34,063 nt of DNA from Nanobdellota archaeon (GCA_021802505.1 JAJZXE010000008.1:1-34063), one strand, 5' to 3'; shown: positions 18,339 to 26,783, counted from the stretch's first letter. Notes: generated by a model not told the origin, from the sequence alone. Made by a program: numbers and translations.

Positions 18339-19681
18339 GCGCTTATACCGCGTTTATCGACTATTTTTGCGGATTTAAGGACCTTCGGGTCATAGAAGGG
18401 TATCTTGTCTTTTTCGGTCAATTCCAGCCGTAACAAACCCAATTTTTTCTCAAGGACGTATTTTATTTCCATCTCCTGCTCGGAAAGTTTGCTTATCAGG
18501 TATTCTAGCACTTTGTCTTTACTGCCTTCAAAGGCATTTTTGTAAAAGTAAAAGGTGAGTTTGTCCACCCCGTTTTCCCTTGTTAATTCTGCGTAACCTT
18601 CCCCAAGATTGAATCTCCTGGCAGTCGAGGCTATAACATTGTCTGCGATTATGTCATTTAACTTTGAAACAGAGAAATTTATTAATTTATTTGACCTTCC
18701 CAAAAATTCCAAATAAACGTAATCCTTGTCTATACCCAAAAATTTGACGTTTTCTTTGGTATTGTAATTTATCAAAGGCATATGGATTTTGTTCTTAAAG
18801 CACTTATTGGTTACAATTAAATCGCCGGACAAACCTTTTTTCTCATCATCAAGAGAGTAAATTAATTTGCCGTCCGACAGTATACCGAACTCATTGCCGT
18901 ATCTGCCCAACTTGAATACATAGGTATCTTTTAAAGTATCATCATTTAAGAGACTCTCCGGATAGAACTTGTAGCCCGTCAGCCTTTCAGTCGAAGCGAG
19001 AAAATTTATCAAACCCTTCATCGGCAGAAACTTGTGCAAAAGCCTGGATCTCTCAATATCGGACGGCTCGCCGCCGATGAGTGCATAAACTTCATTCTTC
19101 GATGCGATTTCCCTGAGTTTTCTGCGTCTTTCTTCGTCCAATCCGTATATCTGCCTAAAAAGAAGGGATGGGAAACCTATTAATAGGATTTTTTTATTCA
19201 GATTGGGATTTGCTCCCAGTATCTTGTCTGCATATACAAATAAGTCAAATATATTTTGGCCGGGACCTTGGTCTATTTCTATCGCATTTGAATGGGTGAT
19301 AGAAGAAGAAAGAACTGCGCCGCTTATTGCAGGCCTCGGAGCAGCGATGTTGAAGATTATCGATGGATCCTCGCCCAGAACCTCCTGGTAGATGAGATGG
19401 AAACCATATCCGAATAAATTAAGATCATCATACGTAGTCGGTATTATTTTAGGTTTGCCTGTAGAACCGGAAGTTAAAAACAGTGACAGATTAGCCTTAT
19501 CTTTAGGTATAAACTTATAGAAATTATCGTCCAAAAAATCCTCTCCGGTCAGTATCCTGCTGTTTTCAAGGAAAGAGATTATGACGTTTTTATTTTTAAA
19601 ATCTGCTAACTTATAGTTTTCGGAATAAAAAGCTATCTCCCTTGCCTTCTTCAACGTGTTTTCAATCGATGGTTTTTCCAT
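18332..19681 (-). CDS. PaaK/LuxE-like adenylate-forming enzyme (ANL superfamily)
   Basis: LSLFLTSGSTGKPKIIPTTYDDL P-loop motif and INFLASTERLTGY A5-like motif. ORF track start 19837; 19681 (MEKPSIENTLKKAREIA) starts 1 bp after the upstream gene's stop codon. Confidence 0.8.
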   Translation of the reverse strand: MEKPSIENTLKKAREIAFYSENYKLADFKNKNVIISFLENSRILTGEDFLDDNFYKFIPKDKANLSLFLTSGSTGKPKIIPTTYDDLNLFGYGFHLIYQEVLGEDPSIIFNIAAPRPAISGAVLSSSITHSNAIEIDQGPGQNIFDLFVYADKILGANPNLNKKILLIGFPSLLFRQIYGLDEERRRKLREIASKNEVYALIGGEPSDIERSRLLHKFLPMKGLINFLASTERLTGYKFYPESLLNDDTLKDTYVFKLGRYGNEFGILSDGKLIYSLDDEKKGLSGDLIVTNKCFKNKIHMPLINYNTKENVKFLGIDKDYVYLEFLGRSNKLINFSVSKLNDIIADNVIASTARRFNLGEGYAELTRENGVDKLTFYFYKNAFEGSKDKVLEYLISKLSEQEMEIKYVLEKKLGLLRLELTEKDKIPFYDPKVLKSAKIVDKRGISAY

Positions 19682-19682
19682 A

Positions 19683-20213
19683 TTACTCTGTAACTTTAGA
19701 TATAAATTTACATTCGCTGCTTCCGGCTGCTTTACAATATATTTCCTCTGTCGTGTGTTTTTTTCCGAATAAATTATCAAAAAAGGAAGATAAAACGCCG
19801 GCCAGAAAAAAGCAGACTGGTTCTTTTGCAGCGCCAAAAGTATTTAAGTATGATTCCGCGAAAGGAGAAACGGGTGTGGATGTTATTACAGAATCCTTTT
19901 CAAAAATAAAATTCCATTTTCCAAAACCGCTGGATAGTATAATATTAGATAAAAAGTCAAAGGTCTTTTTATTATCTTCATTAAATATCTTCTTGTAAGC
20001 TTGAACCAATGGCGTTACACTTGAATACCCTGCATCGTATAAATCTTTTTTTTTGCCATATTTCAATAACAGCCCTGCGACTGAAGAAAAGATACCCATA
20101 TTAAGCAAGATTCCGGGCCGGCCCATCAAAAGCAGCCTATTATCCTGAAATTTTACATTTTTAGTCAAAAACATTTCGTTCAAAAAATCCTGGGATGAAT
20201 CGTCATTTGACAT
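19683..20213 (-). CDS. V4R-domain (4-vinyl reductase-like, small-molecule-binding) protein
   Basis: LLLMGRPGILLNMGIFSSVAGLLLKYGKKKDLYDAGYSSV and the C-terminal motif TEEIYCKAAGSSECKFISK, matching the V4R pattern E..C.A.G...C.F. Confidence 0.78.
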   Translation of the reverse strand: MSNDDSSQDFLNEMFLTKNVKFQDNRLLLMGRPGILLNMGIFSSVAGLLLKYGKKKDLYDAGYSSVTPLVQAYKKIFNEDNKKTFDFLSNIILSSGFGKWNFIFEKDSVITSTPVSPFAESYLNTFGAAKEPVCFFLAGVLSSFFDNLFGKKHTTEEIYCKAAGSSECKFISKVTE

Positions 20214-20865
20214 ATATACCGCCTTTGTCTATCCTCATCGGTAACATTGACCTGTCATTGTTCGTCCTCCTCATCTTGATTATCTGCATGCTTCTGTCAA
20301 AATCTCCCCCTAATCCGGTATAAAACAATTTGATCACCGCATCTGATAAGTATTCACCGCTAAAATACATAATATCACTGTCGGAAATCTGCGGCTGCTC
20401 ATCCGTGACTATCGCCGTCACACTCAATTTCTTAAGCTCCGTGACCAGATCCAGCATGAATTTTCTAAATTTACCCTTATCGTCCATGTACATTGAAATG
20501 GCGGACAGAGAATCGATAACTACTCTTGAAACTTTGTTTTCCCTGATCAAGTCCAGTACCCCGAGATACTCAAAATTTATAGGTGAATTAAACGTTATAA
20601 TAAACTTTTTATCCTCCAGTAGTTTCCTAACGTTTTCAAAGCCTATGCTCTCCATGTCCAAGACGATATCTCTTTCCTGCTCTTCAAAGGAAACAAACAG
20701 ACACGTCTGTCCGTTCTTTAGACCCTCATAAAGAAATGACATTCCTATAAGAGACTTTCCGGAGCCCGGTCCCCCTATGATGCTGATTATGGAGCCTTCC
20801 TCAAAGCCGCCGTCTATCTTTGCATCCAGACCGTTTATCCCGCTTTTTATCCGTTTTATTGCCAT
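20203..20865 (-). CDS. KaiC-like RecA-family ATPase (single domain)
   Basis: GINGLDAKIDGGFEEGSIISIIGGPGSGKSLIGMSFLYEG (Walker A), LFVSFEEQERDI (EE catalytic pair), VSRVVIDSLSAISMY (Walker B). Confidence 0.93.
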   Translation of the reverse strand: MAIKRIKSGINGLDAKIDGGFEEGSIISIIGGPGSGKSLIGMSFLYEGLKNGQTCLFVSFEEQERDIVLDMESIGFENVRKLLEDKKFIITFNSPINFEYLGVLDLIRENKVSRVVIDSLSAISMYMDDKGKFRKFMLDLVTELKKLSVTAIVTDEQPQISDSDIMYFSGEYLSDAVIKLFYTGLGGDFDRSMQIIKMRRTNNDRSMLPMRIDKGGIYVK

Positions 20866-20950
20866 CGCTGACCTTTATATAGAATATATAGGTATACTCC
20901 TAATTTAAATAGTTTCTGACTTTATTGTAATTTTTGTAAATATTGTAAAT

Positions 20951-21892
20951 CTAAGGATTGCTTTCCTTGTTTTTTGTCTTTTTCTTTTCGTCTTGAGAAG
21001 CATTTTTATTATTGCTTTTATCGAAAAGTCCCCTTATGCCTTCCACACCCAAAGGAGTAGGAATACTGAAACCCTTGCTGTCAGTCGGAACAAAAACCAT
21101 TAAGTTCTTGCCGTTCAGGCTTATTTCATACATCATATTAAGGGAACGGAGCTGCATCGCGAACAGGTCTCTCTTGTATTTCTCGCTTGCCTCTATTATT
21201 TTATCCGCAGCCAGTGATTCGCTTTCCGCCAGTTTAACCCTTGCCTGTTTTTCCCTGTCCGCAACGGCCACCCTTGCCATTGCATCCTGCAGATCCGGAG
21301 GTATGCTTACGTCGCGGATCTCTACGGATATCGCCTCTATCCCCCAGTCTGTTATTCTTTCCTGTATGAGATTTTTCACGTCTTTTCCTATTACATCCCT
21401 GCCGGCCAGCATTTCGGACAGTTCCGTCTTTCCTATTATGTCACGCAATGCCGTCTGCGCCGCAAGCTGGACTGACTCTTTGTATATCTGAACGTTCAAA
21501 ACCGCACTTTCCGAATTAAGAACTTTCCAGAAGAGCAGTGCATCTACATCCACCGGAACATTGTCTTTTGTCAGCGTCTTCTCTGCCTTAAAGATGGTAT
21601 TTATAACACGTAAATCGAGAGTTACCGGCGTAGTCTGTATAAAAGGAATGATTATGTGTATGCCCGGCCCCATTATCCCGACGTACTTTCCAAATGACAG
21701 AACCGCTTTTCTGTTCCATTGGTTTACTATTCTTATCGCTGCGGCCAGAAACACCAGAAAAAGGAATATTCCTGTGATTAGACCCGCATAGACATTCACG
21801 ATTGAAACGAGATAACCGATTACCGCAGGTATGAAGATCACAAACAAGATGCCCAATGCATCTCCGTTAAAAATTTTCATCTGCACTGACAT
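20951..21892 (-). CDS. SPFH/stomatin-like membrane protein
   Basis: N-terminal TM hairpin; SFGKYVGIMGPGIHIIIPFIQTTPVTLDLRV, DNVPVDVDALLFWKV, LRDIIGKTELSEMLAGRD, WGIEAISVEIRDVSIPPDLQDAMARVAVADREKQARV. Confidence 0.95.
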   Translation of the reverse strand: MSVQMKIFNGDALGILFVIFIPAVIGYLVSIVNVYAGLITGIFLFLVFLAAAIRIVNQWNRKAVLSFGKYVGIMGPGIHIIIPFIQTTPVTLDLRVINTIFKAEKTLTKDNVPVDVDALLFWKVLNSESAVLNVQIYKESVQLAAQTALRDIIGKTELSEMLAGRDVIGKDVKNLIQERITDWGIEAISVEIRDVSIPPDLQDAMARVAVADREKQARVKLAESESLAADKIIEASEKYKRDLFAMQLRSLNMMYEISLNGKNLMVFVPTDSKGFSIPTPLGVEGIRGLFDKSNNKNASQDEKKKTKNKESNP

Positions 21893-21934
21893 AGCAAGTT
21901 AATCAATCCATACTATTTAAGGATATTTTAAAAC

Positions 21935-22195
21935 GTGACATCACCAAACACGGCTAAAGCTGCGGGCTTTCACCCTTTGCCGGAAGTTTTCTACCTTTCT
22001 TAGGGAGGTGTAGTTCCTGTTTCTTTGACGATGCTTGTATCAGCTTTATATGATGTAGAGACCTAATCATGTACTTAATTTATCTACATTTTTGAGGGAT
22101 ATATTCTGTATTTGTAGCCTCTTTTTACTTATATAGTCCCATTCGTTTTCATCCTATGACTTAATAGGACTTAAACCGTGAGTTTTCCTGCTCAC
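21935..22195. mobile_element. Degenerate IS200/IS605-like element remnant or non-autonomous derivative (copy A)
   Basis: Left motif gtgacatcaccaaacacggctaaagctgcgggctttcaccct (21935-21976) and right motif gacttaaaccgtgagttttcctgctcac (22168-22195), both recurring at 23868-23938; no transposase ORF between. Confidence 0.55.
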
Positions 22196-22257
22196 CCTCC
22201 TTACAAAAAGTTTTTATTGTAGATTTTTCTTATAATAATTAACAAAAAGTGTAACTT

Positions 22258-22989
22258 ATGGGAAAAATAATCAACGCAGACGAACTACCGGATTTTTTTG
22301 ATGTAGCAACCCTCGGGAGGGTGTTAGATGGCAGGAGCAAAAGGTCGATAAGATATTCGCTTGGTAAATTGTTGTCCGAACACAAGCTGTTTAAGGTTGA
22401 CAGGCATTTTTACACTAAATCCGGGGATCCTTTTTTTGTCGCGACACTGGCATGCAACGGTTACATCGGTTTATCCTCCGCGCTTTTTATTCTCGGTTTA
22501 AAGGAGGAAATGGATGCAGACGTGTACGTGTGCACCAACACCTACAAACGGCCATTTAGGTTTTTGGACAAGAAAATAACTCCGATAAACGTGTCAAACT
22601 TTTTTTGGGGAACGACCATAGTTGAAAAGGACGGCAGAGAGATACTCGTCTCCACGCTTCCCAAAACCATATTTGACATGTTGTACAGGGTTAAGTACGC
22701 GGATTTCCAATACCTATATAGAGCTCTAGGATATGATACAATGAAGAAGAAGGATTGGGAGGAATTACTGGGGTTTATAACGGACTCCAATACCACAGTG
22801 ATAAGAAGGACCGGCCACCTCCTCGACGGGATCGCTCCGGGGTGGTTTGTGTCCAAATTGAAAGAGATGAGTGACAAAGCGAAGGGGGTTTCGTTCTTTT
22901 ACGGCCATGTTTTTGATAATTATGATAGCAACTGGAAGATTTTTGACGGACTCAACGTGACAAGATGGAAAAATGGAATTAGATTTTGA
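22258..22989 (+). CDS. abiEi: AbiEi-type antitoxin (winged-helix transcriptional regulator)
   Basis: N-terminal helix-turn-helix-like region (DVATLGRVLDGRSKRSIRYSLGKLLSEHKLFKV) and position directly upstream of and overlapping an AbiEii nucleotidyltransferase gene. Confidence 0.75.
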   Translation: MGKIINADELPDFFDVATLGRVLDGRSKRSIRYSLGKLLSEHKLFKVDRHFYTKSGDPFFVATLACNGYIGLSSALFILGLKEEMDADVYVCTNTYKRPFRFLDKKITPINVSNFFWGTTIVEKDGREILVSTLPKTIFDMLYRVKYADFQYLYRALGYDTMKKKDWEELLGFITDSNTTVIRRTGHLLDGIAPGWFVSKLKEMSDKAKGVSFFYGHVFDNYDSNWKIFDGLNVTRWKNGIRF

Positions 22990-23701
22990 GGCGATAGCGT
23001 CCCGCACCGGTATCTCCACTCCGAGAATAAAGGAGAATTTAAAGACTTATGACACAATGATGGAGCTGTTCCCAAGGCTAGAAGCAGAAAAACAGCTGGT
23101 CGGCCTCTACGGCGGCACTGCCATGAACAAAATATATTACGGCAAGGACCAACGGCTATCCTACGATATAGACCTCTTTTGTTACAATTACCCCGATACT
23201 GTCAAAGCGATCGAAAAAATGGGCGGCGTTATGGTAATCGCCCGCTATCATGAGAGGGGTCGCTCAAAAATGAGGTTAAAAGGGATAAATATTGACCTTT
23301 GGGCGGTGCCGAAAAAAACGGATGAAATGCCATCCAAAAAGATACTCAAAGATCTCTTATACTATTACGGATACCTTATACCCCCATTGGCGGTACCGTC
23401 ATACAGTTTGGAATATCTCCTGGCGAGTAAAACGATGGCGATGGCGGACAGAAATATGCTCAAAGATATATACGATCTATGGCGCGGTTTGAAACTCGCC
23501 GTCGATTTGGAAAAATACAAATTTTATATAAAGAAAATAGGGAAAGAACTTGACATCGACGTCTTTTCTTACATACCCGCCCAAATCGCGTTTATGCTCA
23601 AGAACACCAAATACTACGAAAAGGAAAGCATCGACACCACTTATCAGCCGCCAGTTACACTGATGTTAAACGAAGTAAAGGCTGTTTTAGAGTCTATCTG
23701 A
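22973..23701 (+). CDS. abiEii: AbiEii-type nucleotidyltransferase toxin
   Basis: LVGLYGGTAMNKIYYGKDQRLSYDIDLFCY (GGT..DID) and later INIDLWAVPKK acidic motif. Overlaps the abiEi ORF by 17 bp. Confidence 0.85.
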   Translation: MELDFEAIASRTGISTPRIKENLKTYDTMMELFPRLEAEKQLVGLYGGTAMNKIYYGKDQRLSYDIDLFCYNYPDTVKAIEKMGGVMVIARYHERGRSKMRLKGINIDLWAVPKKTDEMPSKKILKDLLYYYGYLIPPLAVPSYSLEYLLASKTMAMADRNMLKDIYDLWRGLKLAVDLEKYKFYIKKIGKELDIDVFSYIPAQIAFMLKNTKYYEKESIDTTYQPPVTLMLNEVKAVLESI

Positions 23702-23867
23702 AACCGACTGTTTCGTCAGCTAAACAAGCCCGAGGAAATAACTGTTTATAGAATCCTCAAAAGTACTCCTGCACTTGTCTATTAATGTCTTTCTACAGTA
23801 TCTCCGAAAAGCTTATTTTGTATGGGCACTAAATTTAGCAAAATCCTTCAATTCGCCAAATTTACCC

Positions 23868-23938
23868 GTGACATTCTCCGCATGGCTAAAGCCGTGGGCT
23901 TCCATTCCCTGATTTAAATCATGAGTTTTCCCGCTCAC
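23868..23938. mobile_element. Short (71 bp) IS200/IS605-end-like MITE/remnant (copy B)
   Basis: gtgacattctccgcatggctaaagccgtgggcttccattccct immediately followed by gatttaaatcatgagttttcccgctcac; both halves match copy A. Confidence 0.55.
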
Positions 23939-23972
23939 ACATTTATAAATACCGAGGATTGTTATTACAGTT

Positions 23973-24473
23973 ATGGAAAAGCCGTTTCCGCTAAACACCA
24001 AGATAGGGCAGATACAGGGCCTGATATCGCTGCTTAAGGAACACGGAGATGAACTATCCCTCGAAGAGTTGTCCGACGAGTCGTTCCAGCAGATTGACGA
24101 CCTTGTAAACATATTGGATGCATGCAGGATATTAGGATTCATAAAAATACAAAAGAACATGATAGTGCTAAATAAAACCCTGGAAAAAAGGAATTCGCAC
24201 GAGATAAACCATGAAATAAGCAGGAAGATCTCCGGAATGGAACCGTTTTCAATTATAATAAAAGAAATAAGAAAAAACAAGGGAATATCCACAACAGAAC
24301 TGTTTCATATACTCATAAACAGAGGATTGATCAGCTACAGGGACAATATGGCGGGTATAGAGGCATTCAAGAGGGATCTGCTGGTAATAGGCATAAGGCT
24401 TAATTTGATTTCATATGATCATGAAAATGATGTGTGGCACCTGCCTACTAAAAGGTTAACCGGCAAAAATTGA
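23973..24473 (+). CDS. Stand-alone AAA-associated C-terminal domain (AAA_assoc_C-like) protein
   Basis: NTKIGQIQGLISLLKEHGDELSLEELSDESFQQIDDLVNILDACRILGFIKIQKNMIVL resembles the domain normally fused C-terminal to NitT/TauT-family ABC ATPases. Confidence 0.7.
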   Translation: MEKPFPLNTKIGQIQGLISLLKEHGDELSLEELSDESFQQIDDLVNILDACRILGFIKIQKNMIVLNKTLEKRNSHEINHEISRKISGMEPFSIIIKEIRKNKGISTTELFHILINRGLISYRDNMAGIEAFKRDLLVIGIRLNLISYDHENDVWHLPTKRLTGKN

Positions 24474-25202
24474 GTATATCTCGTCCACCTTTTTCCTGAA
24501 GAGCCTGCTGCCCTTATCCCTCGGTCTTTTTATCTCGATGGTTTCTATTTTTTTGACGTAAGTCGGTTTGTTCGAAAGGACTACTACCTTATCGGACATC
24601 TCTACTGCCTCTTCAATGTTGTGCGAGACCATTACTACGGATTTCGGCAGTGCCTTCCTGTCCTTTAAAACCTCTATAACGGTTTTACGGAGGCTGTTTG
24701 CGGTAAGTTCATCCAAAGAACTGAACGGCTCATCCATCAGGAGAAGCTCTGGATTAGATACCAGAGCCCTGGCGAGCCCCACCCTCTGCTTCATCCCCCC
24801 GCTTAAAACGTTCGGATAGGCGTCCTCAAAACCCGTCAATTCCAGCCTGTTCAGCATCTCCAGAGAAATCCGCTCTCTCTCCTCTTCCCGCATGTTCTTT
24901 GATGCAAGGCCCAGCTTTACGTTCTCCAGGTTGGAAAGCCACGGAAGAAGCGCAAAATCCTGAAAAACGAATGATATCTTATTTGATGGGCTGGCTACTC
25001 TGGAGTTATCCAGGAATATCCTCCCGCCGCCTGCGCCGATGAGACCGGCCATTATGCGCAGAAGAGTGCTCTTTCCACAGCCTGAAGGACCTATAATCGA
25101 GATAAACTCGAATTCTCTGGAAGAAAAAGAGATGTTGTCAAGTATGGTAACGCTGCTTTTAGGATAAGAAAACTTTATATTTTCGACTTTTAAAAATACC
25201 AT
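24456..25202 (-). CDS. NitT/TauT-type ABC transporter ATP-binding protein
   Basis: IGPSGCGKSTLLRIMAGL, FVFQDFALLPWLSNLENVKLGL, NVLSGGMKQRVGLARAL, LLLMDEPFSSLDELT. Confidence 0.95.
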   Translation of the reverse strand: MVFLKVENIKFSYPKSSVTILDNISFSSREFEFISIIGPSGCGKSTLLRIMAGLIGAGGGRIFLDNSRVASPSNKISFVFQDFALLPWLSNLENVKLGLASKNMREEERERISLEMLNRLELTGFEDAYPNVLSGGMKQRVGLARALVSNPELLLMDEPFSSLDELTANSLRKTVIEVLKDRKALPKSVVMVSHNIEEAVEMSDKVVVLSNKPTYVKKIETIEIKRPRDKGSRLFRKKVDEIYSIFAG

Positions 25203-25203
25203 A

Positions 25204-26703
25204 TTAAGAATAAACAGAATTTACTTTGTTATATAGCCTGCGCCATACGAAATAGTTTATAAGTATTATCATTACAACCATATTTGCCAGCAGAACTCCC
25301 ATTAAAAGAAGATTGCCGTCCGCCAGCGCAACGTTCAGTGCCTTACCCATACCCACACTGACGGAAGTCAGTACCTTTCCGTTTCCTACCGAGAAATACT
25401 CGGCTACTATGCTTGCATTCCATTCCGCCGCTATGCCCGTAACGGCGCCGGTTATCACGCCGGGAATCACTGCCTTCAGGTATATTTTCTTCCATGCGAT
25501 AATCCCGTTTAAGTGGAATATCCTTTTGACTTCGTCAATGTTTGACGGCAGATACTTTGTAGTCGCAACGATGCTGAATATGACATACCACAAACCGCTT
25601 AAAAAATATATTATAAACGCCAGCAGATTGGAATTCCCATACGCCACTTCGGCGATCGCCGGCAGCAGTATGGTCGCGGGTATCGATGCTATTATCTGGA
25701 AGACCAGCATATACTTCTTTATCTTTTTGGAAAGGAATATTACGTGGATGCTGAGCGGTATGGAGACCAGAAGTATGGCCAGAAAAGCGCCCCATACCCT
25801 CAGAAATGAAAAGGCGAGAGAAAGCACCGAATAACCCTCATATTTTATTAGTGTATAAGCGAGCGAGATATTTACAAAATGAACGAGTTTTATTGCTGTG
25901 AATGCAATAACAGCGGCAATAATAACATAGACGACATAGCGCGATACCCTTAAAAGCAGGTCTTTGTTCTTAATTTTAAACTTAGAAAATTTCATCGATA
26001 ACCCGTTAAATGTAAACCTGTCTCTTTTTCTTTTTTTGTACTCATTTATATAAAAACGGTTTGCAAACCTGTCAAAACCCTCGAAGAGAAGCAGGCGGGT
26101 GGCTATTACGAACATTACAAAGACGATTATCGAGTATACATACAGATAAAAGTTGCCGGTCGCTGCGGCTCTTACAAACTCCACTCCTATGCCGTGCACT
26201 ACAGCATAATTTTTCGTGCCGGTTGAGAAGATTTCACTGGTCACCAGATAAAAAAGGCCTATCGCCCAGGACAGACTCATCTGCTCCGACAGCCTGGGCA
26301 GTGCTGCGGGCACAAAAATCTTTTTCAGCCTCTGGTATAAGTTCAACCCAGCTATCCTGGAAAGCTCACCGTATTCCGACGGCAGGGAGATTACGGCCTG
26401 GTATACCCCGAATATCAGGTTCCACAGCATGCTGGTTATTATTAAAAATATGACGGCAGCGTTTATCCCTATTGATCCCGGCAGATAGAATACAAACAAA
26501 TATATTGCAAACGGGAAGAATGCGAGTATCGGCAGGGTCTGCAAAACATCTACCAGCGGCATTATGAGCCTGTTGAGAATCCTAGACCTGGCGACAGCTA
26601 TGCCGGTAAACAGGCCTATCACCATTGAGATCGCCAGCGCTATCAGCATCCTGGCCCAGGAATAACCCGTATCCAAAATAACCGAAAAAATCATTGATAA
26701 CAT
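25204..26703 (-). CDS. ABC transporter permease with two fused binding-protein-dependent permease domains
   Basis: Two EAA-like loops: ELSRIAGLNLYQRLKKIFVPAALPRLSEQ and EVKRIFHLNGIIAWKKIYLKAVIPGVITG; 499 aa. Ends 1 bp from the ATPase start. Confidence 0.9.
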   Translation of the reverse strand: MLSMIFSVILDTGYSWARMLIALAISMVIGLFTGIAVARSRILNRLIMPLVDVLQTLPILAFFPFAIYLFVFYLPGSIGINAAVIFLIITSMLWNLIFGVYQAVISLPSEYGELSRIAGLNLYQRLKKIFVPAALPRLSEQMSLSWAIGLFYLVTSEIFSTGTKNYAVVHGIGVEFVRAAATGNFYLYVYSIIVFVMFVIATRLLLFEGFDRFANRFYINEYKKRKRDRFTFNGLSMKFSKFKIKNKDLLLRVSRYVVYVIIAAVIAFTAIKLVHFVNISLAYTLIKYEGYSVLSLAFSFLRVWGAFLAILLVSIPLSIHVIFLSKKIKKYMLVFQIIASIPATILLPAIAEVAYGNSNLLAFIIYFLSGLWYVIFSIVATTKYLPSNIDEVKRIFHLNGIIAWKKIYLKAVIPGVITGAVTGIAAEWNASIVAEYFSVGNGKVLTSVSVGMGKALNVALADGNLLLMGVLLANMVVMIILINYFVWRRLYNKVNSVYS

Positions 26704-26783
26704 ACTTTAACGAGAATTTTAAACCATTTTTATCTTTCTAATGGCTGAAAATGTGTTCTTTTGCCATTTTTTTATGACCGTGG

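Noticed and set aside
17241-20865. A classic lux (bioluminescence) operon
   Set aside because: Only LuxE-like adenylating proteins resemble lux genes; no luxA/B/C/D homologs are present.
21935-23938. Intact IS200/IS605 element with TnpA or TnpB
   Set aside because: No HUH transposase or RuvC-like TnpB ORF in any frame of the provided track; only end-like repeats and the AbiE pair are present.
23813-24292. Minus-strand 159 aa ORF spanning copy B and the AAA_assoc_C gene
   Set aside because: Antisense to a well-supported CDS with low-complexity Ser/Phe/Ile composition; its C-terminus is just translated repeat sequence.
26061-26453. Plus-strand 130 aa ORF
   Set aside because: Antisense shadow of the fused ABC permease; composition (Arg/Ser/Cys-rich) not protein-like.
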